A stretch of 50,531 bases of DNA, taken from assembly GCA_020344415.1 (NCBI GenBank), contig CP070825.1, positions 4,024,123 through 4,074,653 of the forward strand. The letters are read 5' to 3'. This document shows positions 33,485-42,744 of the stretch, one piece after another; the first letter of the stretch is position 1, and the number at the start of each line of letters is the position of its first letter. The DNA comes from Candidatus Aminicenantota bacterium (GTDB lineage Bacteria > Acidobacteriota > Aminicenantia > Aminicenantales > Aminicenantaceae). The position numbers and the translations under genes were made by a program. Below the pieces are notes generated by a model that saw only the letters and a list, made by a program, of their open reading frames with translations, did not search any database and was not told the DNA's origin.

Positions 33485-35137
33485 TCAATCTTTCTCTTTG
33501 TGATATACGGAACATCCAGAGGTGGAGTAAATAAGAAATCGGTTGTGAGTATTTTTCCTTGGCTCTCTTTCGGGCATAAAGAAAATGATATCCTTTTCTT
33601 CCTTATGCTGCTTAAACTGGTAACCGAACCAGAATAACCAATTATTTTCCAGGCTGAAGGATACTGAAGATTTAAACAGTTGATTGACTACCCCGGCTTC
33701 GGTGACCCATAGGGAATGATGGGCGCCCAAAAGGAAAGAGGGTATATTATTTTTTTCTACATAATTTCTTATTGCATCGGAAATCTCACCGACGTGTTTA
33801 TATCTTGTCTCGCTTTGCTTAATTTGTGAAGCAGAATAAACTGACTCTTGCTGCCGGATGAACAATACCACCGCAATCAGGACAACAATTGAATACAGCA
33901 GTATTCTTTTATGTCTCGTCTTTACTTTAGAGAAAAAAGCCTCTACTTTGCCATAAACAGTAATTTTTCTTGATAACTCTGTTAATAAGCAAAAAAACGT
34001 AAAAAACACCGCACACCAATTAATAAAACCGATGACAGACATCCATTGAATGAGATAGCTGTGGATTTCTCCGGTTATTTTGGTGACTGAAATCACCGAG
34101 ATGATTAAACCTGATGCACCAAAAAGAAGTAAGTTGAATTGATATTTCCTTCTGGATAGGAAATGATATACTCCCGCAGCAATAACCAGCAATAATTGTA
34201 TTAAAAAAAGCATTAAAAAAGAACTTCTGGCGGAAGGTTCCAAGTTGGGAAACAATATACTGAAGAATTTTATGAAAGGTGCATTTGTCATGTTGGAAAC
34301 CGCAGCCGCTGCTTCAGGGATACCATGACTGACTTTGGAGCGGGTAAAATAATAAATCAATTTTAATAGATTTCCCGGGGGATTCCTGAAGGTTTCTATA
34401 ATCGGTAAAATCCATAATACTAGGAATAAACCAACTGAGACTCCTACTATTTTTAATGCATCTGTTGAAAACAGCAATTTGATTTTCCTCTGAAAGCGTA
34501 ATTTCTCCAGGATATAAAGCAATACAGAAATCAGAAACATAACCACAACTACCGGAGCATAGGCAACATGGGTCTGGATCACAAACGAGAAGAAAAGAAT
34601 CGATAACGGAAGAGCTATTAAATTGCCTCGAGACAAATGGACTGAAATAAAAATGAATGCAGTAAACGGTAAAATGGTAACATGGGGATTCCAGATATTC
34701 CGGAAAATATGTAATCCTAAAAAGCCGTAGATATACAACGAGAAAAAGAATGCTGTAAAAAGGAAAAAATAGTTATTTTCATTTTTATACAAAAAAAATA
34801 AAAGGATTAAGACCGATAAGATGCCGATGAAAGTCGCTTCAACATACAGGCTTTGGGTTCCCATTGAGAACAGAGCATAGAAAGGAAGTAATAGATAAAA
34901 ATAGACCGGACCGGGATGGTTCCAACCAAACCGCGAATAGGGTCCAAGAAATTGAATATTCCTGGATGCGTTCACAACTCTCGTTTCTAGGGTGGCTTCA
35001 TCGCCGACCAGAATAAAATTCCGGGACCCATTTTTCAAAATACAAAAAAACAACATAAATAACGAAATAAAAAAAAGCAGTATCAAAAAGTAGTATTTGT
35101 ACTTTATAAAAAAAGAAGAAAATTTGGGAGATTTCAT
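33485..35137 (-). CDS. GT39-like membrane glycosyltransferase
   Basis: 550 residues with about twelve helices. The first loop carries LVGDEATLETRVVNASRN and GWNHPGPVYFYLL: an acidic pair followed by HPGP, as in ArnT/PMT-type transferases that use polyprenyl-phosphate sugars. Similar in layout to the plus-strand protein at 21623-23212. It would decorate the glycan or a lipid on the periplasmic side. Confidence 0.72.
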   Translation of the reverse strand: MKSPKFSSFFIKYKYYFLILLFFISLFMLFFCILKNGSRNFILVGDEATLETRVVNASRNIQFLGPYSRFGWNHPGPVYFYLLLPFYALFSMGTQSLYVEATFIGILSVLILLFFLYKNENNYFFLFTAFFFSLYIYGFLGLHIFRNIWNPHVTILPFTAFIFISVHLSRGNLIALPLSILFFSFVIQTHVAYAPVVVVMFLISVLLYILEKLRFQRKIKLLFSTDALKIVGVSVGLFLVLWILPIIETFRNPPGNLLKLIYYFTRSKVSHGIPEAAAAVSNMTNAPFIKFFSILFPNLEPSARSSFLMLFLIQLLLVIAAGVYHFLSRRKYQFNLLLFGASGLIISVISVTKITGEIHSYLIQWMSVIGFINWCAVFFTFFCLLTELSRKITVYGKVEAFFSKVKTRHKRILLYSIVVLIAVVLFIRQQESVYSASQIKQSETRYKHVGEISDAIRNYVEKNNIPSFLLGAHHSLWVTEAGVVNQLFKSSVSFSLENNWLFWFGYQFKQHKEEKDIIFFMPEREPRKNTHNRFLIYSTSGCSVYHKEKD

Positions 35138-35166
35138 AAATCGCTCTGTAACTCGAGAATACTGCT

Positions 35167-35185
35167 CTTTGCCCTTAGGGGAAAG
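35167..35185. repeat. 19-bp imperfect palindrome before GT39-like gene
   Basis: CTTTGCCCTTAGGGGAAAG is symmetric except for one internal mismatch and lies about 30 bp before the GT39-like gene. It could be a hairpin or a regulator site; no T-run follows, so it is not an intrinsic terminator. Confidence 0.3.
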
Positions 35186-35290
35186 AACCTAAAAGAAATT
35201 CACAAAAATTTCATTCGCTGTAATTAACAATTAAAATCAGCCGTTCTCTAGCGCCACCTAACAGCCACAAACCAAGAGCCGAGAGATAAA

Positions 35291-36145
35291 TCATTCGAAA
35301 CGCCACAGGAAAGAGGCTTTATTCACAACAAAGGTTTTGCGCTGATTTTCCATTTTTTCTTGGTTAGTAAGATATACTGAATATTCCAGGGACTTCTTCT
35401 GAAAATAGGCACCACTGAAGAATTTCTCTGTTAGCCGAACCGCATTCAGCAGCCATTTACTCTTTTTTATTAAGAATGGCGCACTATTTAATAATTGTTT
35501 TCGTTCGTGGGTTGCATTAGTAACGCTCAGGTTTTTCCCGGTCACAGTAAAGGCAGCAGTGTATCGTTTGATGTGTCTGGTATTATATCCGGTGCGTAGC
35601 ACCCGAATCACAAAATCTGCATCCCCCACTACCCGAAGACCGGGATCAAAGAAAAGACCTCCCTCAATGATTCGTCTCCGGAAAAACATGGTGCAGGAGA
35701 GCACGTAGAGATGAGAGGTCATAATATAAAGCCAGCGGGGTTGATAACCTTTCCTGAAGGCTACCAGCGAACCATCTGGACGGATTAGTAGTAAGTCACC
35801 AAAAATCATATCTACCTGAGGATTTCTATCAAAATAGTCCTTTATAAAGCCCAATGTACCAGGCAGGTATTGCTCATCACAGTTGAGGTATGCCAGTATT
35901 TCCCCCTTTGCCATCCTGAGGCCTTTATTGATGGCATCATACATCCCATTGTCTTTTTCACTGATATATCTAATGTGGTCTTGCTCTGCCAGCCATTCCA
36001 CACTGCCATCAGTGGACACGCCATCTACCACAATATGTTCAGCCTCCACGCCTTCCTGGTCTGCTACTGATGCGGCACACGCTTCCAGATAGGTTTGCAT
36101 ATTATAGCTGGGCGTAATGATAGAAATATCAAAATTTTCTTTCAT
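35291..36145 (-). CDS. GT2-family glycosyltransferase
   Basis: 284 residues with the GT-A fold: IITPSYNMQTYLEACAASV, HIVVDGVSTDGS, SEKDNGMYDAINKGL and a DxD-like LNCDEQYLPG. Such ...D.GMYDAINKG sequences are typical of GT2 enzymes in O-antigen and capsule loci. It uses a nucleotide sugar in the cytosol. Start at 36145, three bases after the previous gene. Confidence 0.92.
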   Translation of the reverse strand: MKENFDISIITPSYNMQTYLEACAASVADQEGVEAEHIVVDGVSTDGSVEWLAEQDHIRYISEKDNGMYDAINKGLRMAKGEILAYLNCDEQYLPGTLGFIKDYFDRNPQVDMIFGDLLLIRPDGSLVAFRKGYQPRWLYIMTSHLYVLSCTMFFRRRIIEGGLFFDPGLRVVGDADFVIRVLRTGYNTRHIKRYTAAFTVTGKNLSVTNATHERKQLLNSAPFLIKKSKWLLNAVRLTEKFFSGAYFQKKSLEYSVYLTNQEKMENQRKTFVVNKASFLWRFE

Positions 36146-36147
36146 GT

Positions 36148-37386
36148 TTAAAAAACAATTCTTTCATTAAATGCTTTGCTTGTATGGAGGTTCTGGGCCA
36201 ATGCCTTTGCCGCCTCAACTGTTCTGTTTTTGTGGGGGGGAACCAGAATTTCCTCCAATTCAAGCAACGCCTCTTTCGTATCTCTAGTGGATATGATATG
36301 GGCAGCCCTGTGTTTGGCCAGGTGCCACACTGTGCCGGAATAAGGAGGGGCATAAACCAGGATTGGAATGCCGGACACCAAGTATTCACAAATTTTTGAG
36401 GATAAGGAACACCGCACCTGTTTTTCCAATTCTGGCAGAAAAGAATTGACTAACAAGAGAAAATCCGACCGCTTCTGCTCAAGAACCAATTCGATTGGAG
36501 AAGAAACTTCTCCACAAATTCTTATTTTAAAATTGTTCTTTCGATTTTCCTCGCGAAGATTGATTCCAAGAGCTTTCTCTACATTCCTGGTGGTGTTATT
36601 TCCCCAGAGTTCCAGATGGATTTCCATCTTATTCGTATTTGCGATTTTTTTAAGAAGGGTAATAAGATTAACCAATGCATCGGCGTAGAGATGGTGAATT
36701 TGTCCCGAATGATGAAGGGTAATGACACGATTCAATGTTAATGCATTACGGCTTTCCTTCCGGCGTAGAGGCTCTGATTCAATGGTTTTGAGTAAAGAGT
36801 CTGCAATAGGGATCGGCAGAAACTCACAGGAGCGGCCGTACTGCTGCTCTAGATCAGAAGCATAAACCGGGCTAATAGTATACACTCGTTCACTTTCCAT
36901 CACCAACCGATCCAATGCATGTTTAGCTGCTTTCTGATTAACTCGATAGATAGCGCTATCTGCCACAAAATCATCAACAATATAGATATCCCGTGGGATA
37001 GGGAGGTGAAGGTTGGCAGCAAAAATAGCAAGGCGAGCATTATTTGCAATTATAACAAATTGACGCTTCACTCCCGTGTTTTTTAAGAAGCTGACTACAC
37101 GTTGTGTCTGCAGCCCAAATGCAAAATTGTCCAGCAGTCCCAATCCAAACTTAAGGTGAGTGAAAAGAGAACGTGGCCGGAAAAGCGAAAGCGTTGGGAT
37201 ACTATCCCAGGGGCCAGGAACAGGATTTGGGCAAACATGGTCTGTCACCACAATTGCACAAAAAGGATGAGAAGGAGAAGAAAAAAACGTTTTAATTAAA
37301 TTGGGGGTTCCTCCCCAAAAACCATAAGCTGGAGGAAATTCAGCAATTAAGGCAAAACAGTTTATATCTCTGTTTTTTTTATACAT
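36148..37386 (-). CDS. GT-B-type glycosyltransferase
   Basis: 412 residues with a GT4-like organisation: N-terminal PPAYGFWGGTPNLIKTFF, a central linker, and C-terminal EYLVSGIPILVYAPPYSGTVWHLAKHRAAHII resembling the sugar-nucleotide site, though the E-x7-E is less clear. The start is the ATG at 37386 (a TTG precedes it). Seven consecutive C on the coding strand (plus 36234-36240) encode Val-Pro-Pro and could slip. Confidence 0.75.
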   Translation of the reverse strand: MYKKNRDINCFALIAEFPPAYGFWGGTPNLIKTFFSSPSHPFCAIVVTDHVCPNPVPGPWDSIPTLSLFRPRSLFTHLKFGLGLLDNFAFGLQTQRVVSFLKNTGVKRQFVIIANNARLAIFAANLHLPIPRDIYIVDDFVADSAIYRVNQKAAKHALDRLVMESERVYTISPVYASDLEQQYGRSCEFLPIPIADSLLKTIESEPLRRKESRNALTLNRVITLHHSGQIHHLYADALVNLITLLKKIANTNKMEIHLELWGNNTTRNVEKALGINLREENRKNNFKIRICGEVSSPIELVLEQKRSDFLLLVNSFLPELEKQVRCSLSSKICEYLVSGIPILVYAPPYSGTVWHLAKHRAAHIISTRDTKEALLELEEILVPPHKNRTVEAAKALAQNLHTSKAFNERIVF

Positions 37387-37393
37387 CAAAAAT

Positions 37394-38680
37394 TCAATCG
37401 AATTCTCTATTCCTCTGTCCTTGAATTATTGAATTAAACAATTCGTGATACCTTTTCACCATATCTGCTAATCCAAAATGTTGTTCTGCAAACCCTCGAG
37501 CCTCAACTGATAATTTCTCTCGTTTTTCTTCCTTATCCAACAGTCCAGCTATCTTGTCTGTAAATGCTTCAATATCAAAAGGTTTGATCAAATACCCATT
37601 AACATCATTCTTAATAATATCCCCGCAGCCTCCAATTTCAAAACTCACAGCAGGAACACCACAGGCAATAGATTCCATCAAAACAAGAGAAAAACTATCC
37701 GCCTTAGTAGGATAAATAAATAGATCAGAGGTGGATAATAAAACCGGCAAGAGTTTTTCACTATTCACATAACCTGTTTTATGGATATTAAGGTTTTCTA
37801 AATCCTGAGGCTCCTTCAATTCGCCCTTCCCTAAAACCAGCATTTCAATGGTACGGCTTGTTTTCGAATCGAGGGTCTTTAGTATATCCAATAGAATAGG
37901 ACCGCCTTTCCAGGGGCTCTTTTCCAGGTCGTCGGCACTTGAAAATATAATCACCTTTGCATCTTCTGCAATACCAAAGGCTTTTCTGCAGCAAGTCTTA
38001 TCCCTGGGCCTAAACACCTCCAGGTCTACACCGTGAAAAATATGATAAATATTTTTATTTTCAAATACTGGACTCTGCTTCGCCAGATGATAAAGCCACC
38101 TCGAGGGAGTTACAATATGAAGATCAGATTTTTTATATATCCTTCTCTTCTGCTTTAATAACCACCTTCCTGTATCAATCCCGATATGAGGGTATATTCT
38201 TTTTTCATTTTTCCCGCTTTTCAACTGCTTCCAAGATTCATCTCCAAAAGTATGAGCGGCATTGCCAGTGAAAGCCCACATGTCGTGCAGAGTCCAGACA
38301 ACAGGGGCCATTTTCGACAGCTTCTTAATGAGGGAGGTTTTAAAATATCCACCATGCGTATTGTGTAAACTGATAATATCAGGTCTCAACTGCCGAATCT
38401 TCTTTAGAATAAACCTGGTAGAGAAGGGAAAATACCAGTATTGCAATCCCAGCCAATTAAATAATCTATTCACAAAAAATTCGATAAACACCTGGATTTC
38501 CTTCAGTGTCTCACTTTTCTTATCAATTGTAGCAAACACATTTGTATCGCAAGACAGCTTCTTTCCGACAATAAAATAATTCTCAGTATTGAAACGTTCC
38601 TCCAGTCCTTTGCTCAATCGGTAGGCGGCAATGCCCGCACCGCCTTCGACGTCCTTGAAATTAATGAAAACTATCTTCAC
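37394..38680 (-). CDS. GT4-family glycosyltransferase
   Basis: 428 residues: N-terminal INFKDVEGGAGIAAYRLSKG, central TLHDMWAFTGNAAH and a C-terminal donor site YPTKADSFSLVLMESIACGVPAVSFEIGG with E-x7-E. The HDMW...TG signature is common in O-antigen GT4 enzymes. The start is a GTG at 38680. Confidence 0.92.
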   Translation of the reverse strand: MKIVFINFKDVEGGAGIAAYRLSKGLEERFNTENYFIVGKKLSCDTNVFATIDKKSETLKEIQVFIEFFVNRLFNWLGLQYWYFPFSTRFILKKIRQLRPDIISLHNTHGGYFKTSLIKKLSKMAPVVWTLHDMWAFTGNAAHTFGDESWKQLKSGKNEKRIYPHIGIDTGRWLLKQKRRIYKKSDLHIVTPSRWLYHLAKQSPVFENKNIYHIFHGVDLEVFRPRDKTCCRKAFGIAEDAKVIIFSSADDLEKSPWKGGPILLDILKTLDSKTSRTIEMLVLGKGELKEPQDLENLNIHKTGYVNSEKLLPVLLSTSDLFIYPTKADSFSLVLMESIACGVPAVSFEIGGCGDIIKNDVNGYLIKPFDIEAFTDKIAGLLDKEEKREKLSVEARGFAEQHFGLADMVKRYHELFNSIIQGQRNREFD

Positions 38681-38730
38681 TGCTCAAAATTCCAAATTAA
38701 TTTTTGTGTTATTCCTTTTTTTTCTGTATC

Positions 38731-39774
38731 TCATTTTTCTTCATGCTTTATCTGTTTTACCGCTAACATTAAAAACGGGAAAAGAATTTTTATTGTGAAT
38801 TTAAACGTCCAGGTTAATTTAACGAATTTGTAAAGTTTTTGGCCGAAAAAAACCTTCAGCACTTTCAGCCGGTGCTGAATATTGTTAGTAAGTACAATAA
38901 ACAAGCGTTCTTTAAGAAACCGGATTAAAGCGTCTTCGGAATAGATTCGGTGGGAACGGTTAGCTTGCGTCAACTGTTCGAACCACTCCATCGAATCATC
39001 AATAAATTTTGATTCTCTATTTTTTGCGTTAAAAGTTTCAAATGCAACATCACGGTGAATATGGCGTAGAGAGTGACTTCCCAATTTGAGCTGGGACAGG
39101 AGCACATCATCCAATCTTTCGGCAGAGTTTTGCTGACGATCCAAGGTCCTTACGCTTTCACTTTGTTCATGCAGTCTGTATTCAACGAGGAATTCGGGGA
39201 TATTGGCCAGGTCAAAATGACGCGCGGCTCTCTGCCATAACTCCCAGTCATAAGAGTGATTCATCCGCTCGTCGTATCTTAGATCGAATTTATCAAGCAG
39301 CTCCTTGCGCATCATAACTGAAGAATGAACAAAAGAGCACTCGAAAAGAAGCTTCACTTTTATAAGAGGAGAATGACATGGATAAGACCAGCGGATTCGC
39401 TTTTTCCCTGCAAAGGCCGTAGCAAAAGTCCCGCAAATTCCAACATGAGGATGGCTTTCCAGAAATGCTATTTGTCGTTCGAAGCGTCGAGGCAGGCTGA
39501 TATCATCCGCATCCATTCGCGCAATCAGCGGAGTGTTAATCATCAAGAGTCCCTTGTTCAACGCCCGAATCTGTCCAATATTATCTGACATTTCCACCAA
39601 TTTGATGCGACTGTCTTGGAAGGAAAGAACCATTTCCACGCTATTATCTGTGGAAGCATCATCTAAAATCAGAAATTTAAAATCAGAATAAGTTTGATTC
39701 AGAATGCTTTCCATGCATTCATTCAGATAACTCGCTCCGTTGTGAACTGTCATCAAAACAGTTAAATCGGTCAT
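38731..39774 (-). CDS. GT2-family glycosyltransferase
   Basis: 347 residues: VLMTVHNGASYLNECMESIL, LDDASTDNSVEMVL, the DxD motif ARMDADDISLPRRFERQ and SYDWELWQRAA. The GT-A domain spans about 1-230; the rest is helical, with a hydrophobic C-terminal stretch (FTIKILFPFLMLAV) that may associate with the membrane. Start ATG at 39774. Confidence 0.92.
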   Translation of the reverse strand: MTDLTVLMTVHNGASYLNECMESILNQTYSDFKFLILDDASTDNSVEMVLSFQDSRIKLVEMSDNIGQIRALNKGLLMINTPLIARMDADDISLPRRFERQIAFLESHPHVGICGTFATAFAGKKRIRWSYPCHSPLIKVKLLFECSFVHSSVMMRKELLDKFDLRYDERMNHSYDWELWQRAARHFDLANIPEFLVEYRLHEQSESVRTLDRQQNSAERLDDVLLSQLKLGSHSLRHIHRDVAFETFNAKNRESKFIDDSMEWFEQLTQANRSHRIYSEDALIRFLKERLFIVLTNNIQHRLKVLKVFFGQKLYKFVKLTWTFKFTIKILFPFLMLAVKQIKHEEK

Positions 39775-39803
39775 AGGTCTGGATTATAAAAAAAGAGAAT
39801 AAT

Positions 39804-39946
39804 CTACACAGAAAACAGGCTATTCATTTTCTTGACAAATATCCTTAATCCTTCATCGATGTTGTGAAATTTGAGTTGGGATATCCTTCTAAATTTTTCA
39901 GCTTTTAAAACGGATAAATGCGTACGGGGAGCCATCCCCGGTAATG
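39804..39946 (-). pseudogene. Remnant resembling the C-terminus of an NDP-sugar reductase/SDR
   Basis: Between two intact genes a minus-strand frame of about 47 codons ends in TAG at 39804. Its translation (GMAPRTHLSVLKAEKFRRIS, later NIDEGLRIFVKKM) resembles the tail of RmlD-type reductases, where a PR-x-x-SVL segment is followed by an amphipathic C-terminal helix. There is no usable start and the upstream part is missing, so it looks like the 3' stub of a deleted gene. Confidence 0.4.
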
Positions 39947-39960
39947 AACGGCGCTACGAT

Positions 39961-41589
39961 CTAGCTCCCTAATCTGTTTTTTATGTATTTGCGCGAATAC
40001 GCTGTATTCAAATTCTTCAACAACCACAGCATTTTACGAAGCATGAAGGACTTCTGTTGACGATAATACACAAAACGAAGCATATCAAAGGCTTGTCTGA
40101 AATAATCGAAAACCGCATAATTATCATAGAATTTTTCAATCAAGTCTTCTGCCCTTTTATCATTTCCGGCCCGGTATTCCAACTCTATTCGGAGGAGAAT
40201 ATCCTCCATGAAATAATGGGGATTTGTATCCCCGTCAAAACCACTCAGAAGATCTATAGATTGCGATAATTCATTTCTTCCTCTGTGTTGAGCAAGCCTC
40301 CTTGCGTACAGTGCTTGCAGATGCCATCGAAAGATTTTTCCAGGGAAGTAATCCAATAAAGTTTTAAATTCATCTCGGCTGATATGTCGACCAAACAAAC
40401 GTTTTAAAAGTAGCAAAGTTTCATTTTTCGGAAGTCCGGCCAGCACATTCCTTGCCTGCTTCATATCACCAAGGAAAGCATACAGGATGGAAATATGGAT
40501 TTTTTTTGACAGCCCGCTTGCGCGTTTATTTCCTATTGCTGCGTCGAAGAGCTCTTTTACTTTTTGTATTGCCTGCTCTGGAGCCAAGGGAAAATGAACA
40601 GCAAGTATTTTCTGGCAATCCCCAATCTCTCCCTGGGCATAGCGTTCTAGTATCTGACGGAACTGAAGTGCGGAATCAGCGATTATGGATTCGAGGCATC
40701 CATGAAAAATGGTATTTAATCCTGCGGGCACAACTATAGGGGATTTATTTTCTAGAAGAGCGAGCAGGCTTATCTGGGAATTTCCCCTGGTGGCCACAGC
40801 ATCCGCCTGTGCCAGCAGCGGCTCGACAGGGCACAGGGGATCCAGCAGAAGGGCATCCGGCACCTGTTTTTTGATTTCCTCCATTGCGGTTCTTGTTTCA
40901 ATGGGATGAGGTTTGATCATGAGTTGAAAATTCTCCGATAGCCCCTTAGATACGATTTCAAGGATTTCTCGGCGAACTTTTCGGGTTTCTAAACTTACCA
41001 TGTCATACTCTTTCAAGGATCCCAAAAACAGCAAACAGCATTTTCTGTCGGAGGGAATGCTGTATTCCTTTTTTATATCATGGACTCTGGTATGTCCCCA
41101 CGCAGCTTCTTCGACAAAAAAAGGCCACCCGGTCACTGTTAGCGTATCTTCAGGAATCCCTAGCTTCAAGAATTCTTCTTTCTCCACAAATGAGGCCACT
41201 CCCAGGTTATCGATGGGCAAAAAATAATGATTGATTATTCCGTCATTCAAGGCCAACTGATTTACTTCTTCAATAGCCAGCACCGGGATATTCCGTTTCA
41301 CTGCCTCATGTACCAAAAGCAACCGAAAAAAATTGGGATATGCCATAGAGAGATAAAGGATATCGATTTTTTTTTCCCATGTTTTAGCCTGGAGCCGACC
41401 GTTCTCGACTGCAATCTGCTCTTCCGGGTCGATTCCAGACAACACATGTCGAGCTTTTTCTCTGACCCATGATTCCACTATGACCAGGAATTTAAATCCG
41501 CGCAGATTTTTCTTTAAAAGTTCTAGGTTCCTGAAGTGAACGACACTTGTCGGGTAGAATAAAACAACAAAATTTCTATCTTCTCTCAT
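39961..41589 (-). CDS. GT-B-like glycan protein with helical repeat C-terminus
   Basis: 542 residues. Residues 1-360 have a two-domain GT-B look: VVLFYPTSVVHFRNLELL, then MIKPHPIETRTAMEEI and ADAVATRGNSQISLLALLENKSPIVVPAG, resembling UDP-GlcNAc 2-epimerase or CDP-glycerol transferase type folds. The rest (about 375-530) consists of helix pairs like TPR repeats. It probably transfers a sugar or polyol phosphate, but I cannot name the substrate. Confidence 0.6.
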   Translation of the reverse strand: MREDRNFVVLFYPTSVVHFRNLELLKKNLRGFKFLVIVESWVREKARHVLSGIDPEEQIAVENGRLQAKTWEKKIDILYLSMAYPNFFRLLLVHEAVKRNIPVLAIEEVNQLALNDGIINHYFLPIDNLGVASFVEKEEFLKLGIPEDTLTVTGWPFFVEEAAWGHTRVHDIKKEYSIPSDRKCCLLFLGSLKEYDMVSLETRKVRREILEIVSKGLSENFQLMIKPHPIETRTAMEEIKKQVPDALLLDPLCPVEPLLAQADAVATRGNSQISLLALLENKSPIVVPAGLNTIFHGCLESIIADSALQFRQILERYAQGEIGDCQKILAVHFPLAPEQAIQKVKELFDAAIGNKRASGLSKKIHISILYAFLGDMKQARNVLAGLPKNETLLLLKRLFGRHISRDEFKTLLDYFPGKIFRWHLQALYARRLAQHRGRNELSQSIDLLSGFDGDTNPHYFMEDILLRIELEYRAGNDKRAEDLIEKFYDNYAVFDYFRQAFDMLRFVYYRQQKSFMLRKMLWLLKNLNTAYSRKYIKNRLGS

Positions 41590-41595
41590 TTTCCG

Positions 41596-42204
41596 TCATC
41601 TACGATTAATATTTTCCCGGAATTTTTTTACTTTGTATTTAATCCTGTCCCACAGCGTTAATTGGCTTTTTGGCCAATCAGTTTGTGTTACAACTCTGCG
41701 GAAGGGATGGAGTTCTTGGTTATAATCGTGTTTCTTCAGAAATTCTTCCAGGTTGTCCAATGCCTCCTTTATTCCCAGAGAAAACTCACGGAAAGTCTCT
41801 ATGTTCATCACTAGGCGGTAATCACGAAAATGGACGTGGATCGGATCGATCACTCCTTCCTTCTGTAATTCTATATGTAAACGGTTGGAAAAATATTTGC
41901 TCTGGTGCGGCTGGGGACTTCTCTGCAAAGGAGTCGTTTGGCGCTTCCATCCTCCTGCTACCAATAATCCCTCAAATACTTCTTGTTCTTTGTACTCTGG
42001 ATGCCTTTTCAGATATCTCCTAATCTCAGTAACGCTGTCTTTTACGATGCTGGTAAACTCGAAAAATTCATCCACCCCAAACATCAAGCGCAGATCTCTG
42101 AAATGAATATGAACATTTTCAGACAGATCCACAAAGAGCCTGGAATTGTGCCTTTCTCTGTCTGGGAGTTGCCGGTTGGATAAAACATCTTCAATGGCTC
42201 CCAT
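41596..42204 (-). CDS. Unknown protein with duplicated HxHFRD domain
   Basis: 202 residues with no recognised family. The protein contains the same unit twice: ENVHIHFRDLRLMFGVDEFF with a helix ending EIRRYLKRH, and DPIHVHFRDYRLVMNIETFR with a helix ending NLEEFLKKH, each preceded by an RL-x-V/I-(D/E)-L strand. The shared H-(I/V)-HFRD-x-RL core suggests a compact domain with a possible metal or ligand site from the two His and the Asp. Start at 42204 behind GGGAGG. Four bases separate it from the ParB-like gene, so they work together or at least are cotranscribed. Confidence 0.6.
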   Translation of the reverse strand: MGAIEDVLSNRQLPDRERHNSRLFVDLSENVHIHFRDLRLMFGVDEFFEFTSIVKDSVTEIRRYLKRHPEYKEQEVFEGLLVAGGWKRQTTPLQRSPQPHQSKYFSNRLHIELQKEGVIDPIHVHFRDYRLVMNIETFREFSLGIKEALDNLEEFLKKHDYNQELHPFRRVVTQTDWPKSQLTLWDRIKYKVKKFRENINRR

Positions 42205-42207
42205 TGT

Positions 42208-42735
42208 TCATTCCTCCCGTTTCCGAATTGAATTATGCTCCGAATTCTCTGCTCGTTTATCCAGATGGCCCACTGAGCCAAATGCGTTCTTAATTTTTCT
42301 CATCCACGAATAAAGTTTGAACATAAACGTAGGCCTGTATTTGTTGATGAAGGCTTGATTTTCTGCGGCAGCAGCCCAACGGTCCAGATAACTACTGAAT
42401 TGATAGCGGTATTCGGTTCTTTGATCAAGCTCCTTCAGTAAAACCTCGGCTTTTCTAAGAGGTTCGCATGATTTAAAGGTTCCTTCGATCAGGATGCATT
42501 TGATCGTCTTTTCTCCAAGTTCAGCATGCGCATAATAACGGTGGTGACCGTTGATGATATAAAAAACATCCTCCTCCTCCACTACTACAATAGGCGGGAG
42601 ATATTTCTTCCGTTTAATACAAGATTTAAGATATTCATTATAATCTTTATTCGGCTGCCACTCGGTGAATAAATCACCATACCATTTCGATTTTATCCTT
42701 CTCAGTTCAATGTGTCTGATAGGAAAATTTGCCAT
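42208..42735 (-). CDS. ParB/sulfiredoxin-fold protein with INGHHR motif
   Basis: 175 residues. The N-terminal 90 residues match the ParB/Srx nucleotide-binding fold: LPPIVVVEEEDVFYIINGHHRYYAHAEL, where GHHR takes the place of ParB GERR/sulfiredoxin GCHR. No helix-turn-helix follows, so it is not a chromosome-segregation ParB. Relatives with such a motif include small-molecule kinases such as SerK and SbnI. In this glycan context a kinase or nucleotide-dependent switch is an inference. The C-terminal 80 residues are basic and helical. Confidence 0.7.
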   Translation of the reverse strand: MANFPIRHIELRRIKSKWYGDLFTEWQPNKDYNEYLKSCIKRKKYLPPIVVVEEEDVFYIINGHHRYYAHAELGEKTIKCILIEGTFKSCEPLRKAEVLLKELDQRTEYRYQFSSYLDRWAAAAENQAFINKYRPTFMFKLYSWMRKIKNAFGSVGHLDKRAENSEHNSIRKREE

Positions 42736-42744
42736 AGGATTTGA

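Noticed and set aside
42208..42735. Chromosome-partition ParB
   Set aside because: No helix-turn-helix, no ParA neighbour, and the GHHR motif and glycan context differ from ParB.
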